The notes under the pieces: model-generated
Seen by the model: the letters and a program-made list of their open reading frames with translations, nothing else
Told to the model about the DNA's origin: nothing
Databases searched by the model: none
Shown here: positions 41,549 through 52,749 of the stretch, piece by piece
Numbering within the stretch: the first letter of the stretch is position 1
How the letters are laid out: the number at the start of each line of letters is the position of its first letter
Translations under genes and position numbers: made by a program
Assembly: GCF_048544455.1 (NCBI RefSeq)
Contig: NC_133536.1
Span: forward strand, 40,380,652 to 40,444,651
Length of the DNA stretch: 64,000 nucleotides
Direction of reading: 5' to 3'
Source: Silene latifolia
Lineage: Eukaryota > Streptophyta > Magnoliopsida > Caryophyllales > Caryophyllaceae

Positions 41549-42671
41549 GAACAAGTTGAGTGTGGATGATCAAATTGCTCATCCAAAATATTTTAAATTG
41601 ATTGAGATACCTCAAAATGAAATAGGTAAACAAATAACTAGGGTGGAGGGAGTATACTTTTAAGTACTAGGAAATACGTAGTATGTGAGTAAAACATCCT
41701 TTATAGCTTTTTTAGGGTATTGCTCTTTCACATACGCCTTTTACTCTTTCGCATACGTAGTTTACAATGTTACCCTTCTCATTTCTTTCTCCTTTTACCC
41801 ATTCAAAAAAAATTATCCCTTTCATAAACCCCCTTCACCATTAAATTACCACCATCTATCTCCATTAACCACCACACACCTCCATTAACCAACACCTCGC
41901 CGGAAACCCAAAGTAAAACTAAAATTTAAAATAATCAATAATGATTTTGAAAAAAAAAAGAAAAAAAAAACGTGTTGATGAACAAATGACAATAACCCCT
42001 CCCCTCCCCAACACTCCCCCTCCCCTGCACTCCCCTTCCCCCTCACTATCATCTCCTTCTCTGCTCCGACCACCACCGCCCTGTACCATATCCCTGCTCC
42101 GACCACCGTCGTCCACCATGCCCTTGCCCCGAACACCACAGTCCATCAAACAAACCACCATGTCTTCTGCCATCAACATAATTGAAGAACTTTTAGTGTG
42201 ATTATAAACCCTAATTTTAAGACAAAATAATTAATAAACAATGAACAAGTTTTTAATAATTGCTAAACAAATTAGTATTTAATTCATTAATTGAATAATT
42301 TGAAGAATTGTAATCCATTGTTCAAGTTTTAGAAGAATTAGGTTTTAATTTTAGGGAAAATGGTATATAGAAAACCTAATTTGTTTAGATTTAGGAAAAG
42401 GGTAGAAGATGGAAAATTTATGAAAAAAAGTATGTGAAAGAGTAAAAGACGTATGTGAAAGAGCAACACCGCTTTTTTATATCATTTTTATCGAACAAGT
42501 TGAGTGTGGATGATCAAATTGCTCATCCAAAACATTTTAAATTGATTGAGATACCTCAAAGTGAAATAGGTAAACAAATAACTAGGGTGGAGGGAGTATA
42601 CTTTTAAGTACTAGGAAGTACGTAGTATGTGAGTAAAACATCCTTTATAGCTTTTTTATATCATTTTTATC
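41549..42671 (+). repeat. 179-bp tandem duplication, first unit split by a MULE
   Basis: Unit 1 is 41549-41714 plus 42480-42492; unit 2 is 42493-42671; each totals 179 bases. Both start GAACAAGTTGAGTGTGGATG and contain a Stowaway-like terminus (GGTAAACAAATAACTAGGGT). The MULE (41715-42470) sits in unit 1 only, so duplication came before that insertion. Confidence 0.85.
41715..42470. mobile_element. Non-autonomous Mutator-like element (756 bp)
   Basis: The terminal inverted repeats are about 42 bp: GGGTATTGCTCTTTCACATA at the left, and the right complement GGTGTTGCTCTTTCACATAC. They are flanked by the 9-bp duplication GCTTTTTTA (41706-41714, 42471-42479), the size expected for Mutator-like elements. 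Inside is a C-rich, Pro-coding low-complexity stretch (41995-42130) that may be captured genic DNA; no transposase. Confidence 0.88.
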
Positions 42672-42672
42672 A

Positions 42673-42892
42673 TTTCACTCCTCTTTTGTTTTTTCACTTT
42701 TTCTTTATGGACGGATAAGTCATGTCAGCCGACCCCAAATCGTGAAATGATATAATTTGAGAACTTTTAATGTTAATCAATTATTTATAAAACATTTATC
42801 ATGCATAATTAATTATCACTTATTAATTTTAATTAAAATTATATGTATTATATTTTAAAACATTGAAGTTAAACCTAAACAATTAAATTTGA
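42673..42892 (+). repeat. LINE-tail segment, copy 2 of a direct duplication
   Basis: Partner of 40764-41035; cut at 42893 by the insertion of Gypsy-III. Confidence 0.8.
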
Positions 42893-42893
42893 T

Positions 42894-43562
42894 TGTTAGG
42901 CCTGATATTCTCGCACTATGTTTAGGGTACAATCATGCCCTGGCCTGACATTCAAGACAGAAGCTTCAGGATAGCTCGAGCTTAGCACCAGGCAGGAGAG
43001 GATAACAGTCAAATATAAGGATATTATTTGACCAAGTCAACAAGAATTATATGGAATAATTATCACATAAATTCGTTAATTAAAACAACAATCAAGGAGA
43101 ATATTTGGTCATTATTATGAAGCATTTATCCGGGTAATTAAGCACATTGAAGACAGTAATTAATGGGGTCATTAACAGAGAATATTACGCCATTAAGAGG
43201 AAGATTACGCAACCATATGGAGATGAGTATATAAAGAAGATTCGAGACTGTTTGAAGACATATTCTACTACATCCTACGAAACGAGACAAGACTACAAGC
43301 TATACTTTTACAATACTTAGAGCAAAGTACATTGTTGAGATAGATATACAATTATTCTCCTTAAATTATAGTGAAATCTCTCATGGCTTGGTGCCCGTGG
43401 TTTTTTTCCCATTCAAGGGTTTTCTACGTACAAAAACTATTGTACGTTTTATTTCCTTTTCTTTACGTTTTATTAAGCTTGCATGTCCTGCAACTATATA
43501 TAAGATAAACGAGCTAGTTAACCCTGCTAACACTCTACCCCAACTTGATTCAGCCCTGCGCA
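42894..43562 (+). repeat. Gypsy-III 5' LTR (about 669 bp)
   Basis: Starts TGTTAGGCCTGATATT and ends at CCTGCGCA. The 18-base gap to the primer site is longer than usual, so the right end may be off by some bases; there is no 3' LTR in the window to test it. A TATA box (TATATAAAG) is at 43228. Confidence 0.65.
43228..43236 (+). promoter_or_regulatory. TATA box of Gypsy-III LTR
   Basis: TATATAAAG in the setting GAGTATATAAAGAAGATTC. Confidence 0.6.
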
Positions 43563-43580
43563 GAATCTAGATAAAATAAT

Positions 43581-43598
43581 TGGCGCCCACCGTGGGGC
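43581..43598 (+). promoter_or_regulatory. Gypsy-III primer binding site
   Basis: TGGCGCCCACCGTGGGGC begins with TGG, complementary to a tRNA CCA end, and resembles the site common in plant gypsy elements. The tRNA is not identified. Confidence 0.8.
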
Positions 43599-43661
43599 AT
43601 CTAGCTCATTAAATATCTTTTTTCCCTTTTTTCACAAAGAAAATCTAAAAAGAAATTATAA

Positions 43662-45033
43662 ATGGCCACCTCAACCGTAGAGGAGCAATTGGCTGCTGCA
43701 TTACAAAAAGTGGCTCCATCCGAGGCTGAAATCCTACAATTCAAAGAATCCGAGTTAGCCTTAAAGCAGAAGTTGGAGAAATCCAAAGGATCAAACTCCA
43801 AAATCCAGCCAGGAACTCCATTCTCATCAATTATAAATTACTTTGATTTCTCAAACTTTGGAAATCCAAGTGCTACCAAAAAAGTGATCAACGTTGATGA
43901 CGATGACACTCCCAAAGATGACAACGAGAAGCCTGCTGAAACAGGAGCAGCCGTCATGATGGCAATAGTTCAGGAAATTAAGAAACTCAACGAAAAATTC
44001 GAAAAAAATACCCGGATTTCCTGCGAGCATGGAGGAGGCTGCCCTAGAGAGTTATGATGACTCGCCCTTGATAGACGAGATAGCTAGAGTGGATCTTCCC
44101 AAGAAATTTGTGATTCTATCTATAAGGACTTATGATGGGACCTCAGATCCACAAAACCATGTAACCTTATACAAACAAAAAATGGTGGCTGCATCTATTC
44201 CCAGTGAGTTTAGGTAGGTTTGCATGTACAAAGGATTTGTAACCATCCTGACCGGTCCTACACTGCAGTAGGGAATTTGAAAAACGTTCCAGTAACCTAT
44301 ACAGGATTACCCTGATTAAAGATGAGAGCATTAGAAGCTTTCTTGCTAGATTCAACAAGGAAAAGTATCAATTCCCAGGTGTGACATCGGCACAGCAGTA
44401 GAAGCATTCATGCAGGGACTGTTACCCAACAATGATCTTTATGGTGAATTAACCAAGTATCCCTGTCACTCCTTCGAAGATGTCCAGGAAAAGACACTTG
44501 CCTATATCAGGCTAGAGGAAGACAAGAGTTACAAGTTTGGAGGATCCTGCAATACAAAAGACTATGATAAGCCGAACAGGAAAAGCAGCGGCAGGAGCAA
44601 TAACTACAGGAGTGGTCTATATACCAGGCCTGATCAATCAGAAGTCAACCTAACGCAAGAACAGCAAGGTAAGGCTAAAGTTCATCCACCCATCTCTGAA
44701 CATAACTTCTGTGTTGATATTGCAGATTTGATCCAGCGACTGGACAACATGGGGCAAGTAGTTAGGTGGCCCAGGAAGTCAGACAACCTGAATCTAAGGA
44801 AGGACCATACCAAGTGGTGTGAATTTCACATGGATATGGGGCACTCGACAAAAGATTGCTTTACCCTCATAAAGGAAGTAGCCTACCTGTTGAAACTTGG
44901 TTACCTCAAAGACCTGATCAAAGCCAGGGGCCGAATTGAAGACCCCAGCAAAATCAATCAGGAGCAGAAGCAGGAACACAATCTCCCTCCACCACCTCCA
45001 CTCTACGAAGAAAAATTCATAAATGGAGGATAA
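43662..45033 (+). pseudogene. Gypsy-III gag, broken
   Basis: MATSTVEEQLAAALQKVAP starts at 43662. A frame change near 44030 leads to LPKKFVILSIRTYDGTSDPQ (gag core), then stops and shifts between 44215 and 44400. An open block 44410-45033 has EAFMQGLLPNNDLYGELTKY-type gag end and the zinc knuckle CEFHMDMGHSTKDC (about 44818-44860). Confidence 0.83.
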
Positions 45034-45727
45034 GAGATTTGTGGCCTGACCAGTTCAACAGCAAAGAAAATAGCCATGACCTCTCAAACTAAGTCACCCT
45101 ACAAGCCTGACAACATACCACCCATCACATTCAGTGATTGTGATCTAGTAGGCATCCCTGACATTCACCATGATGGCTTGGTAATCTCCATGCAAATTTG
45201 AACCGCCAATGTAAGAAGGATCTTAGTAGATGGAGGCAGCTCAGTGAACCTGATCATGCTAGACGTGCTCAAAGCCATGAAGATCAAAGAGGATCAAATC
45301 ACCAAGAATTCCAGTGTCTTGGTAGGGTTCAATGGCGAGACAAAGAACACGTTGGGAGAAATCTATCTTCCTACTTATGTTGAAGGTGTTGGCATCCTAT
45401 GAAAGATTTGGAGTCCTGGACTGCCTATCCTCTTACAATGTCATCCTAGGCAGACCTAAGATTCAATGTCAAGGCTGTCCCCTCAACTTATCATCAGTGC
45501 ATCAAGACACCTATAGATTGGGGACTGGAAACTATCAAAGGTGAGCATAAGTCAGCCCAGGAATGCTATACCGAGGCCCTAAAGCCTTCCAAGGCAGGTA
45601 AGTCCCTCGCATAACAATTACAATACCCTGTCAGGAGCACATATGTGGCGCTACCCAAGATGGAAACAAATCATGTAATCCTCAACCCTGAGTACCCTGA
45701 TAGGTATGTTCTAGTTGGCCCTGATGC
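45034..45727 (+). pseudogene. Gypsy-III protease, broken
   Basis: After a stop at 45031, PPITFSDCDLVGIPDIHHDG precedes the active-site segment RRILVDGGSSVNLIMLDVL (near 45213, DGGS). LGEIYLPTYVEGVGIL and, after a frame change, LSSYNVILGRPKIQ (about 45430) mark the flap and C-terminal part. The reading ends at PDRYVLVGPDA, where the LARD LTR begins. Confidence 0.8.
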
Positions 45728-45831
45728 TGTAATACTATGATTTTCTATGCTTTTGGGTACTCTATCGAGTGGGGCTTACTCTGTCGAGTAAGTGAGTTTG
45801 GTTTACGAAACAATGTTCTGCTGATGGGTAC

Positions 45832-45881
45832 TCGATCGAGTAAGTGTGACACTCGATCGAGTAAGTTACTTACTCGATCGA
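45832..45881. repeat. TCGATCGA palindrome array B (LARD LTR 1)
   Basis: Exact copies at 45832, 45853 and 45874 (21-bp steps), preceded by half-sites CTATCGAGT and CTGTCGAGT. About 55 bp upstream of the TATA-like TATTTAAAG. Confidence 0.9.
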
Positions 45882-45936
45882 GTAAGTTACTTTTGCGGGT
45901 TGTTTTAGCCGGGTTTTGTTAGTAATGCGTGATTCA

Positions 45937-45945
45937 TATTTAAAG
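45937..45945 (+). promoter_or_regulatory. TATA-like box of LARD LTR 1
   Basis: TATTTAAAG; the third copy of this LTR has TATATAAAG at the same place (near 62928), supporting the assignment. Confidence 0.55.
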
Positions 45946-46104
45946 CCTTCTATCACTTTCTTAATCACTTTTATCTTTTCTAAAAACCTTTCAAGAGAGA
46001 AAACAAGTTACGTTGCCTTTATTCGTCGCGTTGCTATCAAATTCCAAGGGTTAAGGTTGTCGGATCGTCGTATTCTTTACGCCGTTGAGTTCGTCGTGTC
46101 GAGG

Positions 46105-46297
46105 GTAAGATCCTTGTATTGTTTTTATACCGTTTCGTTGATTTTGTTTAAAACCCTAATTGGGTAATTTGGGGGCTTTGAGAATATAATGTTGTATTAG
46201 ATGGTAATTGTATGGTTATGTGCTTATAGGAGGAGGTTTCGTAGAGGAGCGATATTGACTAGCTGCTTTGTGATGATCTCGTGATTGCTTATTCCAG
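46105..46297 (+). other. Intron-like segment inside the LARD LTR
   Basis: Donor GAGG|GTAAGATCC and acceptor GCTTATTCCAG|GTA, conserved in LTR 2 (51853-52045) and LTR 3 (donor TGTGTAAGATCC near 63089, acceptor TTTTCCAGGTA near 63285). Splicing of the LTR transcript is inferred only. Confidence 0.4.
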
Positions 46298-46630
46298 GTA
46301 TGGTTTCCCTACTCGGTTGTTGGTTACATATATATTGATGGTGGTTGTATTTGTTGTTGATCTATAAGATGTTGGTTTTGTGTTGGAGTTGTTGCATAAT
46401 TGATTGTATAATTGTCAATGGTTCGCGAGGTGCGCCCTCGGCTGAGTGGAGTCACTTGCGGGAGTGGCTTCCGCCCTTGATTCACCCTCTATGGAACCCG
46501 CCACAGAATCGGACGTGCACATTTATGAACATGGTTTATTGCTCGGATGAGATGAGCGGTGCTTAGGTGGGAACGGCTGCGGTCCCCCACTGGCGGTGAG
46601 GAATATCTGTTGCGATGGGTATTCTGGTAG

Positions 46631-46654
46631 GACTACACACTTTAGTGTGTAGTC
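46631..46654. repeat. Perfect hairpin in LARD LTR
   Basis: GACTACACAC-TTTA-GTGTGTAGTC, 10-bp stem with a TTTA loop. LTR 2 (52381-52404) and LTR 3 (63634-63657) keep the hairpin with one or two changes. Confidence 0.7.
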
Positions 46655-47088
46655 AGGTGTGTGGAGTTATGACGGAGTTTGGGTAATGTGTGTGTTGTAT
46701 TTTACATATATTGTGTTTTGTGTAATCAGTAACTGACCCCGTTTAAATGTTTTGAAAACTGTGGTGATCCATTCGGGGGTGGTGAGCAGTTATTGAGCAG
46801 GTATGAGATGGCTTGTGCGAGGGATAGCTGGGGTGGAGTCATCACATGTCTTAGAGTCTTCCGCTGTGTCATGAACCTAGTTTACTTTTCAGTTGTTTGA
46901 TTTTGAGAACATTTGTATTGCTTTTACAGTTTGGTTTTGGAATTGTAATCACTTAAACTATTTCACGTATTTAAGTATGTTTCTTTATGGTCTATTTGAT
47001 ATACATTGTATCGGGTAACCGAGATGGTAGTATTCCCATGCATTAGGTGATCCTGGTAAGGCACTTGGTGTATGGGGGTGTTACAAAG

Positions 47089-47100
47089 TGGTATCAGAAC
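47089..47100 (+). promoter_or_regulatory. LARD primer binding site
   Basis: TGGTATCAGAAC, one base off the standard initiator tRNA-Met site, three bases after the LTR. Confidence 0.8.
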
Positions 47101-50100
47101 GACGATTTTGGAACTTGTAACTATTGAGCCCAATGAATATAGAGAGTCAAATTTAAATGAACCCGGGTAGGAGTTGTTAGGAGCTAATGCAAAGACTTGA
47201 GAGACGTCCTAAAGTCGCGGACTCGCCCTATAACTTTAAACCGGTCACTATGGGGTGTTATGGGACCGCTATGTGTTTACTAATGTTCTATTGCATATGT
47301 TGGATGAATATGTATATATATGAATTTGTTGGATGAATGATATGTGGTTGAATGAAGGATGTGGTAGAAAGGATGAAAGTAATCGTATATGGTAATATGA
47401 TTAGTGGTTAAGCTACTTGTTTATTGTTGTTTCATATGCACATGTTGGATGAAGAATGTGGTTGAAATAGATGAATTGATTGGAAAAGATGGAGTGACAA
47501 TTGCATGAGAATATGAATTTCGTAATTAAGAATATATTTAGGTGACGAAGTGAAGTTGTAATATTGTTGAATTAGTAACATGGGAATAGGAGTTGTAATG
47601 TATAAGTATGTTTTGTTTTACGAAAAGTTATAAAGTTAAAGCATGCGGGTTGTACATGATTGATAAATTGAATACTATGTGATCATGATGGATATTATTG
47701 TTTGGCTTTTGTAGATAGTAACATGTGATTAGGAATACTACTTTTATGAGTATTGAGTTGTTTTTGTTTACTTTGTTGTTGTTTAAGTCGTTTGGAATAA
47801 AGAATCAAGTAGTTATGTTGTTCGATTACAGCGAAGTTGGCTTTAAACTGTTACAAATTAATATTCATAGTTGATATTGATGTGATTCCAATTGGAGGTG
47901 ATAGCTTGTTCTTTTAAGATTCTAACGATAGGTCACACACCCAAAATGACCAAGAAACGAATAAGATATGACCGTTTTACGAAAATTGGACAATGCTGAG
48001 AAATGCGTAAGGTACTCGATCGACTAGCCCTTACTCGATCGATTGCACCTCTTGTTACTCGATCGAGTACCCTTTACTCGATCGAGTAGCCCTGGTAATT
48101 TTTTATACGTGCTTCTGACCTTCGCCTGCTCGATCGAGTAGGTTGAACTCGATCTAGTGACCCCTGTTTTGTGTCATATTCTTATCTTTTGACTTCGTCG
48201 CATATCATGGTTAATTGAAAGTTGTTCTTTTGTTTCTTTATGCATTGTTTTACATATGCGTTGGCCCTGATGCGTAAGTTAACCAATAGTATGATGAAGA
48301 GAGTGGCACCTTATAATGGCTATGAGTTTGGTGGGGAGACATGAGTTATATGTGGTTGTGATGGATAGTGAAAAAAGGAAACGGAAGATTGATGAGCTTA
48401 TCGAGGCAGGGAGCATGTTTTGTGAGATGTGGTGAGTGATATAGTCGCGTGTTGATTAATGTAAAAGTAAGTGAATATGGGTAAGGGGGTGATGTAAGTT
48501 TATGGGACGTGAGAATGAAAAGATTGAAATGAGGGATGCGAATGGTGGTAACTTGGGATGTTTAAGAATTATGAAGGGAGATAGTTATAACTGGGTTGGT
48601 TAAGAGTATATGTATTGGAAAGGTCGTTGTAGATAGATGGAAACGAATGGTGTATAAGGAGCTTAGATTGAGCTATGCCGCGATGTGAATTGTAAATAGA
48701 GTTTGATTTTGGGAATTTGGATTATCAAGAGGTGAAACTAATGTGTGATTTCCTTGGGCAATTAGGTATGAAATGAGTTTTGGTTTCTAGAGGCGAAAAA
48801 GAAAAAAGGGAACTTTGCTTGTGTGGACGGATTGGCGACAAGTATGAGTGATAGCATGATGAGAGAGGATCCATGGTAAGAAAGAGTGAGATGATATTGA
48901 TATGAAATAAAGGGATTTGAGTTTTGGAGCAATGAGAAGGTAACAAGAGCACTAAAGAGTTAGGTAGAAGGAATAAGGAGTTGAATCGTTAATTGGTTTG
49001 GTCAAGTGTAAAAAAAAAAGAATGAGGGGAGTAAACTAGGAGAATGTTGACCGAAGCTGTGTGATATAGAAGTAAGGAATCGTCGAGATGTATGATTATA
49101 TCATGAGGATGTGAGTTAATGGTTATATAGGAGTTCCAGGACGACATGTTAATCATGATTTTCGAGGAATTAAGGAAAATAAAAAGGTTGGTAAAGAATT
49201 TGCAAGATATGAGATCTTGGTGGTGAATTAGGTGACTATACAATTAAGGATGGAATTGGAAAGAATGTTGAGGTAATTTTGTTGATGGATTTGATGTTCG
49301 TTATTTGGGACGTTAACCAAAGATAGGAAAGAAGCCGTGATATTTAGAGGTGAGTATAAGAGATTTGTTATACGGACAGTGGTGGTGTTGTGGTGTTGTC
49401 ACTAGTGGTTAAGAGTGTAAGAAAGATAGCAATTTTAAAGAGGTTGATTTTTGGTAGAGACCAGATTGATATGTATGGTTGTGAGGAAGTATAAGATGTA
49501 GTTATAGGAGGCGGTTGCTAGTAGTTGAGTATTAATGGTATGGTTACATTTGTCAGGAGGTGATAGTTATGTGAAGGGGAGAATGTGTTATGAAGGGCTT
49601 GCGAGTTAAGCTCGGGCGAGAGATAACCTTTATCTAGTGATAATTTACGTGATCAGGATTGACTAGTTGGACGTGTTTACGGGTCTATGATGTGTATAAA
49701 TATTTGGGTGAGGTTCTGACCTCACGAGAAGTGGTATGGTGTGATAGTTATAAAGTTGTTATCTGAATGTTCTGTAATATATGCTGGGTACGTTAACCTA
49801 ATGGAATGTTATTCAAAAGTGATAGTTGGGTGATCTAGCATGGCTAGTTATATTTGTATGTGTATTCATGATATGTGTTTATTCCGTGTAATATGTTGCG
49901 TTGTGATCAGGTAAAGTGGTGTTGAGGAAGTTTTCTTGTTCGGGAAGTTATACTGAGTCAGTGTTTATGGGATTGTATGTGTTGCGATGACTATCGATAT
50001 GGTTGTTGTGACTCGGGTGGTGATCCGGGCACGGTACTTCGTGTTGTGATGCTGGTATTTTCGCGCTTCAGTGCGGCTGTTAGTGGCGGTGTTGCGACGC

Positions 50101-51440
50101 CGTCATCGGTTGTGGTGGAGTAGGAGGGATGTTTACGATACGAGTTTTCGAGAGTACATACTAGTTATACATAGATTGCAGTTTTGTTTACTGCTGTTTC
50201 CTGCGAGTTTCGGTTTGGACAGATAGACGGTTGTTTTGTTTATTAATGTTTCTTACCAGTTTCAGCTTGGGAGTGATGGTAGAGTATGATATGGAAGAGA
50301 GTTGTATATGTTTCCGTTGTTGCCATGGTATAGTGATATCCTGTTGATGGGACACAGTTGCGAGAGGTTGTTGGAGTAATTGTGATCTTCCTTTAGAAGA
50401 GGCATTGGTTGACAAAGTAATGGCGAGTAATTTGTGGAACATGTGTTGTACAGATCTGGAAGCTGCAGGTGGTTCATAATCTTTTATTGGGGCAATGAGT
50501 ATAGGGTGTTGGAAATTAGTATCATGTTAAGTTATGGATGATTTTTGCGGTAATGAAAGGAAAGAACTTGAGGATCTAGTGTGAGTGTGTGTAACAATTG
50601 TGGATCGTGAGTTATGATTATGAAGATAAGCGCATGTATAGAGGAGTATGTCGTTTTGCGGTAATGTTAAAGAGTTGGTGTGGTGATTTTGCTAAGGATT
50701 TTATTGTATAGATTAGATGGAGTGTAGAATGAATTGAGGAATGAGGACTGTTAGAGGAAGAGAGACATGGATATAGGAATGGTTGTAGGTGTTGAGGTTA
50801 TAATCGGTTATCGTTGACATGCGATGGTGATGAGGATTTTGGGAAGTATAACAAAGGATATAGTATTAATGAGTTACGAGGACGTAATTTTTATCTTAAG
50901 AAAAGTAAGAAGCGACAAAGAGAGCTTGATGGTTGTATATGTTGCGGTATAATTGGGAGTTTGAGCTTTGGTGTAGAATAAAGGATGGATTTGTGTTGTG
51001 GTTGATATTATTAAAGGTCATGGCCGTGCTTGTAGTGGTGCGATGTTTAGGAATGGGAGAATACTTTGATAATGTTGACAGTTAGATGATGATGTTTATG
51101 AGTTCGATAGTGTTGACAGTTGGATGATGATGTTTATGAGTGTACTTTGAGGACGAAGTTCTTTTAAGGGTGGTAGAACGTAACATTCCGTTTGGTGGTT
51201 GATCTTGCTTGGTGGATTGTCTTGATATTGAGTTTTCTAGTGGATAATATGTTAGTGAGACGAAGCTAGCGGCGTTGGTGGATGGTATTTGTAAGTGTAT
51301 GGAGTTAGTGTCGAGAGACTATAATGTGGTGGATACGATATCGTGAGACCATGTTGTGGAGGTAGGCATAGTGGGTGGAGTTGGTGTCAAGAGTTCATGT
51401 GTTATAGGTTGGGTTTGAACTTCGGGGACGAAGTTCGTTT
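47101..51440 (+). other. LARD internal region, non-coding
   Basis: About 4.3 kb, rich in G and T on the plus strand, with no frame longer than about 85 codons and no domain. It holds palindrome array C (48016-48137) and, before it, a stretch (47882-47940) similar to 10265-10320 of the Athila-like LTR. A short direct repeat, GTTGACAGTTGGATGATGAT-like, occurs near 51077 and 51115. Confidence 0.7.
48016..48137. repeat. TCGATCGA palindrome array C (LARD interior)
   Basis: Exact copies at 48016, 48035, 48059, 48078 and 48130, with a degenerate CTCGATCTAG near 48148. Confidence 0.9.
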
Positions 51441-51455
51441 TTAAGGAGGGAAGAC
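51441..51455 (+). promoter_or_regulatory. LARD polypurine tract
   Basis: TTAAGGAGGGAAGAC immediately precedes the 3' LTR start TGTAAAACTACGG. Confidence 0.75.
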
Positions 51456-52749
51456 TGTAAAACTACGGGTTTTTATGCTTTTGGGTACTCTATCGAGTGG
51501 GGCTTACTCTGTCGAGTAAGTGAGTTTGGTTTACGAAATAGTGTTCTGCTGATGGATACTCGATTGAGTAAGTATGGCACTCGATCGAGTAAGGGTCACT
51601 CGATCGAGTAAGTTACTTACTCGATCGAGTAAGTTACTTTTGCGGGTTGTTGTTAGCCGGGTTTTGTTAGTAATGCGTGATTCATATTTAAAGCCTTTCG
51701 TCACTTTCTTAATCACTTTTATCTTTTCTAAAAACCTTTCAAGAGAGAAAACAAGTTATGTTGCTTTTATTCGTCGCGTTGCTATCAAATCCCAAGGGCT
51801 AAGGTTGTCAGATCGTCGTGTTCTTTACGCCGTTGAGTTCGTCGTGTCGAGGGTAAGATCCTTGTATAGTTTTTATACCGTTTCGTTGATTTTGTTTAAA
51901 ACCCTAATTGGGTAATTTGGGGGTTTTGGGAATATAATGTTGTATTAGATGGTAATTGTATGGTTATGTGCTTATAGGAGGAGGTTTCGTAGAGGAGCGA
52001 TATTGACTAGCTGCTTTGTGACGATCTCGTGATTTCTTATTCCAGGTAGAGTTTCCCTACTTGGTTATTGGTTACATATATGTTGATCGTGGTTGTGGTT
52101 GTTGTTGATCTATAACATGTTGGTTTTGTGTTGGAGTTATTGTTGCATAATTGATTGTGTAATTGTCTATGGTTCGCGAGGTGCGCCCTCGGCTGAGTGG
52201 AGTCACTTGCGGGAGTGGCTTCACGCCCTTGATTCGCCCTCTGTGGAACCCGCCACAGAATCGGATGTGCACATTAATGAACATGGGTTATCGCTCGGAT
52301 GAGATGAGCGGGCTTAGGTGGGTACAGCTGCGGTTCCCCACTGGCGGCGAGGAATATCTGTTGCGATGGGTATTCTGGCAGGACTACACAGTTTAGTGTG
52401 TAGTCAGGTGTGTGGAGTTGTGACAGAGTTTGGGTAATGTGTATGCTGTATCTTATATATATTGTGTTTTGTGTTATCAGTAACTGACCCCGTTTAAATG
52501 TTTTGAAAACTGTGGTGATCCATTCGGGGGTGGTGAGCAGTTATTGAGCAGGTATGAGATGGCTTGCGCGAGGGATAGCTGGGATGGAGTCATCGCATGT
52601 CTTAGAGTCTTCCGCTATGTCATGAACCTAGTTTACTTTTCAGTTGTTTGGTTTTGAGAACATTTGTATTGCTTTTACAGTTTGGTTTTGGAATTGTAAT
52701 CACTTAAACTATTGCACATATTTAAGTATGTTTCTTTATGGTCTATTTG
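51456..52749 (+). repeat. LARD 3' LTR, truncated at its right end
   Basis: Parallel to LTR 1 with high identity, with palindrome array D at 51581, 51600 and 51621. It stops at GGTCTATTTG (52740-52749); LTR 1 continues for 87 more bases. The following sequence is Gypsy-III RT. Confidence 0.88.

Larger units (their letters stand above)
45728..47085 (+). repeat. LARD 5' LTR (1358 bp)
   Basis: Starts TGTAATACTATG and ends GGGGGTGTTACA, three bases before the primer site. Order inside: TCGATCGA array (45832-45881), TATTTAAAG (45937), a GT..AG intron-like segment (46105-46297), AAACCCTAA telo-box (46149), a GC-rich conserved block (46421-46620) and a perfect hairpin (46631-46654). Confidence 0.88.
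45728..52749 (+). mobile_element. LARD-like non-autonomous LTR retrotransposon
   Basis: Two direct LTRs (45728-47085 and 51456-52749) of the same family flank 4.37 kb with a tRNA-iMet-type primer site (47089) and a polypurine tract (51441-51455) but no gag or pol domain in any frame I could read. That combination is what large retrotransposon derivatives show. The right LTR lacks its last 87 bases, so no target duplication can be read. A third LTR of the family starts at 62719. Confidence 0.82.

Noticed and set aside
41941..42201. Pro/Ser-rich 86-codon frame in the MULE
   Set aside because: A C-rich low-complexity stretch gives long frames on both strands; no start context or domain.
46149..46157. 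AAACCCTAA boxes as telomeric DNA
   Set aside because: Single telo-box motifs in LTR leaders, not tandem TTTAGGG arrays.
47101..51440. Short frames in the LARD interior as gag-pol remnants
   Set aside because: None shows a zinc knuckle, DTG/DSG, YVDD or DDE motif in any frame I read; a profile search could still change this.
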